In this document: positions 10,862 to 21,669 of the stretch, in pieces
Layout: each line of letters starts with the position of its first letter
Numbering within the stretch: the stretch's first letter is position 1
Made by a program: the position numbers and the translations under genes
NCBI GenBank assembly: GCA_037954325.1
Contig: JBBMNZ010000003.1
Location: forward strand, 10,782,465-10,846,464
Reading direction: 5' to 3'
Length of the DNA stretch: 64,000 nucleotides
Source of the DNA: Fistularia commersonii
Lineage: Eukaryota > Chordata > Actinopteri > Syngnathiformes > Fistulariidae
The notes under the pieces: generated by a model
Told to the model about the DNA's origin: nothing
The model's input: the letters and a program-made list of their open reading frames with translations, nothing else
The model's database searches: none

Positions 10862-11165
10862 CTTTGAGATCAGATAAACTTCATTGATCCCCATAGAGGA
10901 AATTCCTTTGTCACAGCAGCATAACAGTTATAATGTCAAAAATGAATATGAATATAAATATAAATAAAGAGACAGAAGACAGAAGATAGCAAGACATCCA
11001 CGAATAAATAGACAGCAGGGAGAACAACAACGGCAACAACATCAGGGATAATAATGGACAACAGAATGGAACAGTAAAGCTGAAAAATAGACAACCAAAC
11101 TTAAATGACATTATAAATAGAGTGACAATAGCAATGACAGGAATAAAATAAATCAACAAAAGTAG
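10862..11165 (+). repeat. LINE 3'-tail-like dispersed repeat
   Basis: The start, GATCCCCATAGAGGAAATT, resembles the sequence next to the 3' ends of teleost non-LTR retrotransposons. It is followed by an A-rich segment with AATATAAAT and AACAACAAC simple repeats. Related GGGGA...AATAAAGT ends occur near 23,870, 31,115 and 46,620. Confidence 0.4.
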
Positions 11166-11380
11166 ACAGGATGTGTGTGTGTGGGGGGGGGGGGCAACAA
11201 GGCTAAGAAAGAGAGCAGAATTAAGTCATGACATGTGAATGGGTGAGGTAGAGAGGTTGTGGAAGCAGCACAGATGCACCTCAGGCCAGTCAAAGTTGTG
11301 TGCCGTCCAGACTGCTTTAGCCAAATTGAACCGCGTTGTCTCGGCACCCAATTAGCACAGATCCGCAAAAGACTTTCTTC

Positions 11381-11430
11381 TGTGTGTGTGTGTGTGTGTG
11401 TGTGCGTGTGTGTGTGTGTGTGTGAGTGTG
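11381..11430 (+). repeat. (TG)n microsatellite
   Basis: About 25 dinucleotide units with two small interruptions. Confidence 0.95.
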
Positions 11431-13326
11431 CTCTCTGCTCCCAGGGTCTGCGTGGCTCTCAGGTTTTGCCATTGTTCCATGCTAGCGCGGGCTCAGCACT
11501 CCGGAGCTTGTTTGTCCTCCATTGATCCCCGTCCCAGTCTTCCAGTCTTTCCAGCGGAAAGTACCACTCTGCCACTCACTGGGGGAGAAGGTGGAATAAA
11601 TAAATAACAGACACGTTGTTGAGAATGTTGTTTTTAAAGAGCTAGCTGGTTGAGGCATTGCATGTCTTTCCTGGAGGAGAATTCATGTGTCTTGTCCCCC
11701 TGGCGCCCCCCACCGAACCTTCATGTTCCAGCCTCCCGCTAGAACCTTGTCACAGAGCCATAAAAAGAGGAAAGTCAGATAAATCAGCAGCCAGGTCAGG
11801 AAGTAGTCAATACCCCCATGTGTCGTCTTGGCGTCCGAGAGGTGATAGTGGTTCCCCGAGTTGAACCTCCAGGCGTCCGTCTTTTCTACTGACCTTCTCC
11901 GCTGTTCCTTAAACCTCAGTGCTGTCTGAGTGGAGCCAAAACTCTGCCTCCACCCCAAACCCTGGGTGGGGTTTGCACTCTGTGCTCACGTTGACTCTGT
12001 ACATAGAAGACAAGAGGACGCAGTAGTGTTTCTAACTAGAACTAAAGTAGTGGGGAGGTGCTCCTTCACCCACCGCACGCCATCTGGATATATTGGCTTG
12101 AGATAAAGAGGAGCACCGGGAGGAGGTCCACCTCACCGCTGCAGCGACACATTCACATTAAACCCCATGAAACCGCCGCCTCCATCCTACGCTGTCACTG
12201 CGCCGACGCTGCATCAATGTTTCTGTCGGATTCCCAAAATGCTTAGCATGCAGCAGCGGGCAGGACCTCTAAGGACTTCCCCAGGAGTCAAGTGTCTTGG
12301 CCAGAACGAACTTTGCTTGTATTTTCGTAGTCAACTCTCGAGGCCTTCATTAGCCAAACCGTTTTCTAGGGTGTTTGTACCTGCAATCAGTCTTTTTTCT
12401 TCTCCGTTGCTTTTGATAATCAGTTCTCGTCTGGGCTGTGCCATGCAGCGACCACTGAGCTGCTGAAGCCTAGAAATGAGTGAACTGTTGAAACTATCAG
12501 CTAGCAGCTCTTCTGTTAGCATGAGTTAATAGCCGAGGAAAATTAGCTGGTATTAATTAGCTATCTCAGCATAAATCAAGAGCACACGAAAGTTTGCAGT
12601 AAACATTAGCTCCAGTTAGCTATCCGCCTTTGCAGAAAACACTAGCTCTGCATAAGCTAACTCAGCAGGAAACAATAGCTTAACTGGAACTAAATAGTTA
12701 CAGTTAGCTCGCTGACTCGACAGAAAACCAAATTGAAGTTGGCTAATTGAAACAAGGTGGATTACGCGGAGTTGCTAAGCTGTGGGATCAGACTAATTGT
12801 TGATAATGTAGATTAGCTTCCACTGCACGAGTCGGACAAGACTTTCCCAGTTTTAAGATACCGCACGTTTCCAGGAAAAGCCAGACAATACAAGCAACTT
12901 CTTTTTTTTACTAATCATAAAAAGCCTCTCACGGTGTCATGAATGGCAGGACTCACTCCTGGATCACTGTGCTCACTAAACAATTCAGTTCCCAAGCTGT
13001 TCTTCTCACACCATAATATTCAGTTGATAGTCGAAGCGACTGATATGGCAGAAAACCCACAATCTGCAAATCCTCTGTGTGTCCGGGGTTTTCGTGTTCA
13101 ACACAAAATGCATGAGAGAATGCAACCTTCCATTCATTGATTCGTTCACCGCTTCAGCACATTGGATGTGTCAGAGGAGGGGGTGATTGCTGGGTCAAGG
13201 AGATCATGTACGTGTGTGTCAGAGAGGCTGGTAATGACATGTACAGCCCTCCGCCGCTGCAGACACACGGTCGATGCACGGCGAGACAGGCTGGGACTGT
13301 CAACATGGTTGACATCTCTCCCTCAC

Positions 13327-13355
13327 CTCTGTGTGTGTGTGTGCGGTGTGTGTGT

Positions 13356-13392
<37 letters not shown>
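13327..13392 (+). repeat. (TG)n microsatellite
   Basis: TG repeat interrupted by TGCGG and TGG units; intergenic. Confidence 0.93.
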
Positions 13393-14659
13393 AATTTTGT
13401 GTGTCTCTGTGCTGTTTGTTTATTTTCTCACATCAGTCAAGATGGAATGATGAATAAAATACCTTTTGGTCCGAGGGACCCTGCAGTGTGTTCTCTTCAC
13501 TTCACTGGGAAAAAGATGAATACACACAATTTTGTTTGGAACCACTGCCATGTTGTTCTCCGAAAGCCAACATGATCTCCAGAATGGGAGTCAGAAACGT
13601 CAGAAATCAAAAGGTAGCAAGAACTTGGTCTTTAAATGGTAAAATTTTTCAAACTCAAGGAGATGCAGTGATTTGTAATCATTATCACTTCCACTTTTTG
13701 GTCTTTAAAGGAGCTCCATTACAATGGGAAGATGGAAAAGGTAGTTTGAGCAGTTAGTGGAGATGAAGTAGGTGGAGGATCTTATGTACCAAGGGTCAAC
13801 AGTCCAGAGCAACGGCGAGGAGTGAAAGAGGTTACAGGTAGATTCTAGCGGAAGATCAGAGAGGAGGTTTATGGACGGTAAATTGAAGGCGAGGGTCAGA
13901 TTGAGGCAGATGATTGGCTGTGGTGAACAGCCCAAAGGAAAGGAAAAAAAAACAGCTTCATAATATTAGGTAAAAATAGCGGCAGGGATTTATGTTCATT
14001 GTAATGTGAGGGCGAGGAGGGAATGCTACAGGGGACAAAAACAGGAGACAATATCTGACCTGCAGAGTCTGAAAACATCTAAAACCCTTATTGTTGTCTG
14101 CTAAACAAACTCTTATCTTCTTTTGGATGTCTCAAAAACACAAAAAGAGATTTTTTATTTTTTATTTTTTTTAACATTTATTGGAACAGGTTCCTTAACA
14201 GAATCATACACATTCTTACAAAACCTCATAACAAGATACACATTATACAATATTGTTTATAGGTCACTTATTTCCTCAATAGCAAGCGAAAAATAAAACT
14301 AAAAAAAAAAAAAAAAAACACAAAAAAACATCTAACTCAGTCAAATACAGATGATATCTTCAGCTCTCCAAATATTTTTAATGGGTGCCCATTTTTCAAG
14401 ATATAGGTCTGTCTGAAGAGATTTATTCTTAATAACAATAATAATGATAATGATACATATGCAAATAAATAAGTACATTCATTGTAAAATAATAATAAAA
14501 TAATCAAAATGACCCTCCGGATTTTCCGAGTATGTTTTTTTTTTTTTTTTAATAAAATTTTCCTTAAGCACATATAGTATACACAGACAATATATATGTA
14601 CAAACAAACATGGCCAAATAGAATCGAATGTAATTTTTCCGAGAATGTTTCTGAAGAGT

Positions 14660-14854
14660 AAGAGTCACTTGACTTCCGGGTTCTGCTCGGACCGGGAGGG
14701 AAAGAAATCGGAAGCGGAAGTTACACGGAATCATTTCAGAGCCGCGCCGGTCGCCATAAGTAAAGTTAGCAAGGAGATGTCAAAGGCTGTTTCAATTCGT
14801 ATTTGAGTTTTTTAGCCGCCGCTGTTCGATGCTCTGACTCGGTTCGGTTCGGAG
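14660..14854 (+). promoter_or_regulatory. probable promoter / 5' UTR of zinc-finger gene 1
   Basis: The sequence switches from A/T-rich DNA to a CpG-containing stretch just before the ATG. It carries an ETS-type word ACTTCCGGG at 14,672 and GGAAGCGGAAG at 14,711. No TATA box is evident. The transcription start cannot be placed from sequence alone. Confidence 0.5.
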
Positions 14855-15257
14855 ATGGAGGCCGCTTTCGGAGGCGAGGTGGCGGCGGTCGTGGAGGTCG
14901 CTATCCGGGCCACCGTGGCTATTTTCCGGCCGAGAGATGCGCCGAACACGGACTGGGAAGATGGTCATCTCGTCGAGATCCAGGAGATCGAGAGATCCCT
15001 GGTGGTCGAGATCCAGCGGGTATTCGCCTCGTTCTCCTCCCAGCTGGTGGAGGAGAACGAGGCTCTGAAGGCAAAGGTGGAGCAGTTGGAGGATGTGCTG
15101 CAGAGGAAGGCCGGCCAGCTGGAGCGGGAATTGGAGGCTAGAGTGGGTCAGCTGGGCCGGGATATGGAGCTTCTGGAGAAGGAGCTGAGGAGCATCAGCG
15201 ACGAGAAGAGCCTCCCGGGCCCGGCCCACGTCCTGATCCCGGACGGACTGCCAACAG
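14855..15257 (+). CDS. gene 1 N-terminal module exon
   Basis: One 403-nt exon holds all three parts of the N-terminal module. Helix A is about residues 8-25 (EVAAVVEVAIRATVAIF). Helix B is about residues 39-64 (with IERSLVVEIQRVFASF). The coiled coil is about residues 65-110. The ATG is the first in a GC-rich context and is in frame with the whole exon. Donor GTGAGG at 15,258. Genes 2 and 3 split the same module by introns. Confidence 0.85.
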
Positions 15258-15390
15258 GTGAGGGCCTTTGTCCGTCCGGACCATGCAGGGGAGGACATTC
15301 ACTGTCAACATAACAGCCATGCTGCTACAACAACTCATGACTACAAACTCCATTTTTAATCTGTATTTCCTTCTCCAGCTGTGCTTCTTT

Positions 15391-15431
<41 letters not shown>

Positions 15432-18400
15432 ACTGGCTGGTTTAATCCAAATGAGGGGCAGAAACCTCTGCCACCTTCCGGCGGCCTCTGCCTCTACTGG
15501 CAGTGCTAACAACTAACAAGGCTGTGTTGAAGTCAAATAATAATGGTTTCAATATTCATGGTAATGAAATAATAATGGCCATCTGGGAGAATTCATCAGG
15601 GTTTGACATGAATGAGAGAATATGTAAAAATAGAAATATGATACAAGTCATATTTTAAACTTAATATTTTGTTAGTAAATATGTAAGAAAAAGTATTGTA
15701 CTGTTTCAACACGGACGACAGATGAGCAGAAACGTTGCTGTTTCACTCGTCCATCGATTAGTGGCTTATACAGCTGACGAATTGATCAGAGTTGGTTGTG
15801 CTTTGAGTTTCCAGGATTTATGGTTGCTATTTAGGTGACCTAGGCTCCCAGCTCTCCGGGGTTACTTCACCCTTCCCCATGTGTGCTAATGGTCCGGTCC
15901 ACCTGCAGCCATCATCCCTTCTCCTTTGGTTCACCCCAGGAGCTCCGGTCTCAGCCTCCGGCGGTGAAGCCTCCCGGGAACCCGCCGTCCCTCTTGGTGC
16001 GGCCAAGGAACCCCCGTCGTCTGCCATGATGTCAGAGGGAAGCACGGAGGATGCACCCCACTCGCCAGCGGCGTCACTGACCGACCCCCAGTCTGTGTTG
16101 AGCCCAATGGTGTTTGTCACGCCGGCCCCCGCTGCGCTGTTGATAGGGGGCGGCGAGTCAGTTGCTCAGCCCCCCACCTCGCCCTCAGTCATGTCCGAGG
16201 CAACGGGAATGGCGCAGCTAATCCTCCGGGCCGCAGCCTCGCCGGGGACACCGCCGCAGGACATCCCTAGTCCCGATTCAAGTGCCGTGGTGGATTCAGC
16301 ACAGGAGCAGGTTTGTCTCCAGAGTCTCCCAATACCCACCTCTAGTTCTGGTTTAAATCAGAACATGGAAAGAGGGGGATTGCATGAAGCCATAGTTGTT
16401 GTTCATACGGAGCAGGGCTGTGATGTCACAGGAGGGGGGCGGGGCTTTGCTTTCATGACATCACCTGTCCCCATGACCGCCGTCCAGCGCAGCTTGCCGC
16501 TGGCAGTGACAAAACCGCTGCGTCACACTCACTTCCTTCTCTCATCCCCACCCCAGACATCTCCTCCCGAGGCCCCGTCAGGGAGGACCAGGAGAACCCG
16601 GAGGACCAACGCCAGGAGTGAAAGGGGTACGTCTGCATTTCAAATTCTTATGGATTCTGATGCTTTTCCTGCCAGCCAAGCGCTGTGTTTGGACTGTGAT
16701 TTTTTTATCCAAACTTGAGGTTTTTGAAATCCCCAGTTAGCTTCCACTAGATGAGAAGTTCCAAATTTTAAAGTATTCAGGGAGTAAAAAGAGAAAGGCA
16801 GAGGTTAGGTAGATTCCATCTATTGTCACAAGAACCTTCCCAGGAACTTGTAGATGAGCCAGGGACAATAGACCTCCCAGAACCATCTTAACTCCTACTC
16901 CAAGGCAGGATCTTCTTACGGTTCTATAGGAACTCATAGATGCTTGGTGAATGGTGGAGCTCATTAGCCACACCCATTAGCAGATACTTCTTACAGATTG
17001 CAGAGCACAATTTTTTAATACTATGGTGGTCCGTAGTCAGATATTTTCTGTGGACAAAATGAACAGAAGCAGCCAGGAAGACAAAGAGGGTGAAGCTCAT
17101 CTGTCCTGCTTCGCCTCAGAGGGGTTTCCAGGGTTTGCAGAGGAACATCTACATTTTGGACCAGAGTATGTCCTGAGTTAACTAATGGCTAACAGGGTTC
17201 TTCACACAGAGAAGCAGTGCAGAGAGAGGATAAAAACACTTCAGCTACCTGATAGTCCATGGTTAAAATTCCATGAACGCGAACTGTGGCAGCCTCCACC
17301 TCCATGGTGTCCGTGTCGTCTTCCTCTTTATCTTTGCTGGTTTGTTTTGGAGAGGAGCTGAAGGTGGCCCCTCACTGCCTGTAGGAATGCACAACTAGAA
17401 GGTTCCTTGTGGGGCGCAGTTCCTAGGACGTCATCTAAGATGGATAGTTCTTCGTTGTTCTCTGTCTGAAAGCGGCACAGACGTTCAGCCACTCCAGACC
17501 TAGAGGGGATTCATAATATTCAACCTCCTGTTCCTCTTTCTTCAGCTTTCGAGGCTAACTGGTCGGAGTCGGTGGAGCCAGAGGGGCGGAGGCTGCGGAG
17601 GAAGGAGCTGCGGACAGTGAAGAGGTTCTTCTGCGAGGAGTGCGATGCCAGCTTCCACTGGAAAGGAGAACTGACGAAACACATGAAGGTCCACAAGAAG
17701 CAGTTCCCCTGTGACCGCTGTAGCCGGAGCTTTCTGGAGAAGAAGTCACTAGAGAACCACCTCCTCCGCCACGAGAACCTTAAGGAGCCGCTGCCTTTCC
17801 CATGCCCACGCTGCAAGAGGTCATACCGGAAGGAGCAGTCGCTCCAGAACCACCTCAAACGCCACCAGCGGCTAAAGCAGCCCAAGCCCTTCGCATGTGA
17901 CCAGTGTGGCAAAACTTTCCGTATAGAACAATCCCTGGAGAACCACCGTCTTCGTCACGAGAAGTGGAAGCAGATGCTGAAGTGCCAGCTGTGCGAGAAG
18001 GTGTGCAAGAACCCAGTGCAGCTGAGGTGCCACATGGTGGTGCACTCGGAGGAACGACCCTTCAGCTGCGCCACCTGCGGCAAGGAGTTCAAGAGCAAGG
18101 ACACACTGCGCTTCCACCAGATGGTGCACACCAGCACCAAGAAGTACAAGTGCCCGGTGTGTGAGGAGAGCTTCAAGTATGCCCACTCGCTTACTGTGCA
18201 CAAGAGGAAGCACACCGGCATCACGCCGTTCATTTGCTCCGTCTGCAACAAGTCCTACAGGACGGGCACAGCGCTGAAGAGGCACAGCGTGGTGCACACG
18301 GGCGAGAAGCCCTTCACCTGCCATATATGTGGCGCCAGGTTCAGCCTGAACAACAACCTGAAGAGGCACATCCGCATCCACACGGGCGAGACACCATTCA

Positions 18401-19155
18401 CCTGCCAGGACTGCGGGAAGAGCTTCTCGGACAACAATAAACTGAAGTCCCATATGCTGGTGCACGGCGCCCGCAAGCCCTTCATGTGTGACCTGTGCGG
18501 GAAGACCTTCCTCTTCAACTGCAGGCTGCAGATCCACCAAAAGTGCGTGCACGCCGAGAGGGGGGAGGCGGCGGACAGCAAGCGCCGGCCGGCCCAGCCG
18601 CGGCAGAGGAAGCTGCTGGTCAAACCTTTCAGCTGCAAGATCTGCCTGAGCAGCTTCAGCGCCGCCTGCTCCCTCAAGCTGCACGAGAAGGGCCACAGCG
18701 AGCACAAGGAGTTCAACTGCGGCATTTGCGGGAAGGCCTTCCACAACAAGTACTCCTTCCGCTACCACCAACGGAGCCACTCAGGCGAGAAGCCCTTCGT
18801 ATGCGATGTCTGCGGCAAGGGGTTCTTCCACGCCGGCAGCCTCAAGCAGCACGAGCGCATTCACACAGGGGAAAAGCCTTACAAGTGTGAGCAGTGCGGG
18901 AAGGCCTTCAGGACGGATGGCAACTTCTACAGGCACCTCCGCATCCACACTGGTGAGAAGCCCTTCGAGTGCATGCATTGCCACAGGAAGTTCCACCAGT
19001 CCAACCAGCTCAAGTCCCACCTGCAAGTCCACACAGGCCAGAAGCTGTACTCCTGCCAGCAGTGCGGCCGCGGCTTTTCCGACTCGCGGCAGGTAAAGAA
19101 GCACAGCTGCGACGGCTCGCAGGTGTGCGTGTCATCCACTGGTACTGTTGGCTGA
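14855..19155 (+). CDS. C2H2 zinc-finger protein, cluster gene 1 (4 coding exons, 817 aa)
   Basis: Probable DNA-binding nuclear regulator. Exons: 14855-15257, 15940-16310, 16557-16626, 17546-19155; phases fit at each join and the total is 818 codons including TGA. Residues 1-134 form a helical module beginning MEAAFGGEVAAVVEVAIRA and containing a leucine-heptad coiled coil (NEALKAKVEQLEDVLQ). Residues 135-280 are Pro/Ser/Ala-rich and probably disordered, followed by a basic RTRRTRRTNARSER patch. The last exon encodes 16 canonical C2H2 fingers and a seventeenth broken at its final His (KKHSC). Several links are TGEKP. No KRAB, SCAN or BTB domain is visible. It is the first of three tandem paralogues. 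The orthologue is not recognised, and targets are unknown. Confidence 0.9.
17546..19155 (+). CDS. gene 1 zinc-finger exon (16 C2H2 fingers plus one degenerate)
   Basis: All fingers lie in one 1,610-nt exon. The first four have long, non-TGEKP spacers (such as HENLKEPLPF). Finger 5 carries C-x2-C and H-x3-H but has Val instead of the usual Phe. Finger 11 reads KPFMCDLCGKTFL, ends H-x4-H and is followed by a basic linker of about 25 residues. This same block recurs in gene 2. The last finger keeps both Cys but lacks the final His. Stop TGA at 19,153-19,155. Confidence 0.93.
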
Positions 19156-19719
19156 GCAGCTTCTCGGCCGTCTGGGGTTCCAGGCAAAACCGCCGTTTGC
19201 GATAAAGGGACAACAGGTGGTTTGATCTGGAGCCTCGGCGGCAGTCGCAGAAAGGATCTGAGCCCATACCCCTGAGAGATTGTCCCACATCCAGGTTTCC
19301 AGAAGAGGCTCTCCATGGGTTCACGCCATCTGAATGAGACCACCGATGGCTGGGCTTGAATTTAAGGTTGAGCGGCCATGAAGCTACGACTCCTTCATGT
19401 TGTCCGTGGTTGAATCCAAAAACCAACCTGATCTTCAGTTTCCTGCTGAGGTGGGGTGTCTCCTGGGGGAGCAGCATACGGGACTCACCGGGAGTATCTG
19501 CAGGTTCTGATACGCTTTAGGGCTTTTTTGCCGAGAGTATTTTTTACAGAGTTTATGCAGATCATGAGCCAGTGTGGTTGTCTCCAGCTCTAGTTCAATT
19601 TTAGTTTGTTTTTTTCATGAACTTGGAATCTGCTCATCTGTCTCCTGATCAAAACTTGGTTTATTTTGGTGGTTGCTCAGATTGAAAGAGTTAGTTCTAC
19701 TTTCATAGACACACACACA

Positions 19720-19799
<80 letters not shown>

Positions 19800-20150
19800 C
19801 ATACATACATACATACACTTTCATTTATTTGAGCTGTTGATGCACCAGATCACATTTTACAGAATGTTTTTTTAACCCTTTGAAAAAAGGGAAATTGGAA
19901 AAAAAAAAAAAGATTTAGATACCCTAATTACTGTAGAGATGGCTCATTTAGGAGAACGTTTGCTCAGGTTTTGTTTGTCCTTGTTCTTAATTGTTTAGAG
20001 CCGTGGAAATGAATTCACCGGGGCTAATATGTCTGACTGAGTGTCCATTGGGTCCATTTATGGTCTTTTGTTTAAAAAAATAACAAAAAACAGATCCGAG
20101 TACAAATTGAGGTGAAATGTTTAAATAAACGAGTGTACAGCCAGACGCCG
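19156..20150. other. 3' UTR and intergenic region between genes 1 and 2
   Basis: It carries the probable 3' UTR of gene 1, an (AT)n/(CATA)n microsatellite at 19,720-19,816 and A-rich runs near 19,900. An AATAAA at 20,124-20,129 could be the gene 1 polyadenylation signal; no better one is obvious. I see no other gene. Confidence 0.55.
19720..19816. repeat. (AT)n followed by (CATA)n microsatellite
   Basis: About 37 AT units and then about five CATA units. A + strand and a - strand low-complexity frame (Ile-Tyr repeats) run through it and are artefacts. Confidence 0.95.
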
Positions 20151-20322
20151 CTTCCGGTGCTTTTATTTTGAAAGAATTAAGGCCCCCGAGCTGACCTTCC
20201 ACTTCCGGGTGCAATGTCAACTTTGGCAGAACTTCCATCACTTCTGGACCTCGTGTTTCTGCCGTGAAAACAAATAAATAATTTTTCAAATAAACCCTGA
20301 TATTTATGAAGATAAAGTCGAG
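20150..20322 (+). promoter_or_regulatory. probable promoter / 5' UTR of zinc-finger gene 2
   Basis: It contains the 21-bp element starting CGGTGCTTTTATTTTGAAAG at 20,155-20,175, repeated exactly upstream of gene 3, and an ETS-type word ACTTCCGGG at 20,201-20,209. The first in-frame ATG is at 20,323. Confidence 0.5.
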
Positions 20323-21669
20323 ATGTCGGAGTGTTCAGTTTTGAGCGCAGAGACCAGGTCCATCCTGGAGATCGTCATCCGGGCAGCTGTGGATATTTTC
20401 GGGCCGCCAAAAGGAGAAAATGTCACCGGAGACCAAAGAGAGACGACGAAGGTGAGTTAGGAAGTTAAACGGTCGGACATTTAACCGGGTTAGCAGGTTA
20501 GTGATTTCTCGGCGTTTCATCAGAAACGCTGTAGTCGATGGAGATCGGAGTGAACGCTTGGAGCAGGAATCTGTAACAAAGATGGCGGCGCGGTAGCTTT
20601 GCCGGCGGCAGTTATGAGGCCAAAGGGGACGTACGGCTTTGCGGAACATGAACCAGAAAACAGGCTCAAAGACGTTTTATCGAGCCACCGCGGAAAAACC
20701 GCGGATATGTTACATCTATGTCATGTATAGACGTTTATCTTCTGGCTCGGACAACTTGTATCCGTTAGCTACTTCATCCTTTATCTGCCGGCGCTACCGC
20801 CTCCCTAGCGGCGTGGAGGGGAATTGACGGAAAGAGGCTTATGTTAATAATACATTCTATTTATTGACACTGTTAGGACATATATAAACACATTCAAAAG
20901 AAAAATAAATATATATGAGAGTTAAAAAAATAAACAAAAGTTACCGAGCAGTTGGCATGAGATGGTTCACTCTGAAGTCAGGAGAAGTCAAAGTTCAAGA
21001 TTTTTGAGTTTCATATGTTATAAGAAGACGGGGATTCAGACAATGCAATGAAATTCTTACTCTGTACACTCCCTTCACAGCAGAAGATTGGCAATAGATC
21101 AAAGTTAGATCTTTGAGGAAAACCCACCTGAAGTATGAAGCGGGGAACAAACCAGAGGAGCGGATCCTGTTGAAGCCACTGACAGTTTGCTATTCAAAGA
21201 AGAGTTCTCTGTAAATAATTTGGACAGAAAAATAAATGTCTGTTTACCAACATAAACCTGTTGATTTTAAGCAGATAGGATGTCAAAGTTGGGTTTGAAG
21301 TGGAAATGATGAGGTTCCTCTCCTCCCAGACACATTTTGACGGTGTGGTGGAAGCACTGGCCCGGGAGGCAGCACGGAAGATCAACGCCATCTTCATCCA
21401 GCTGTCTGCTGCGCTGCACAATGAGAACAGCAGCCTGAAGGTCAGAGTGGGACGGCTAGAGTCGGAGCTGCGGGCAGTGGCCGAGAGGTCGGAAAATACC
21501 CAGCGGTGGAGGGAGAATGTCCAGAACGGCTGCCCCGTCCAGTTCAAGCAGACCGGGGTGATCTTCACATCGAAGCCGGCTGAGACGTTCGAGAGGAAAC
21601 CCGACGGAGAGACGAGCGGAGACATGGGGATGACAGCTGCTACTGAGGAGATCTGTGGGAATGCAGCAG
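20323..21669 (+). CDS. gene 2 N-terminal module exons (20323-20451 and 21330-21669)
   Basis: Exon 1 (43 codons) ends in phase 0 with donor GTGAGT. Exon 2 starts after TCCTCTCCTCCCAG and is 113 codons plus one base. Together they carry helix A, helix B and a coiled coil that correspond position by position to the single N-terminal exon of gene 1. The intron between them is about 880 bp and includes a short dispersed repeat near 21,000-21,060. Confidence 0.82.

Larger units (their letters stand above)
10606..14640. other. intergenic region between sptbn4 and zinc-finger gene 1
   Basis: No supported gene. It contains a LINE-like dispersed segment at about 10,860-11,165, a G run at 11,183, (TG)n at 11,381-11,430 and 13,327-13,392, a stretch rich in TTAGCT words (12,480-12,800), and A/T-rich DNA with a poly-A run at about 14,300-14,320. 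Open frames are short and overlap repeats. Confidence 0.6.

Noticed and set aside
17872..18780. 302-codon open frame on the - strand
   Set aside because: It lies opposite the zinc-finger exon of gene 1. The long antisense frame is a by-product of the regular codon pattern of C2H2 repeats; the same occurs at 27,362-27,970 and 28,001-28,597.
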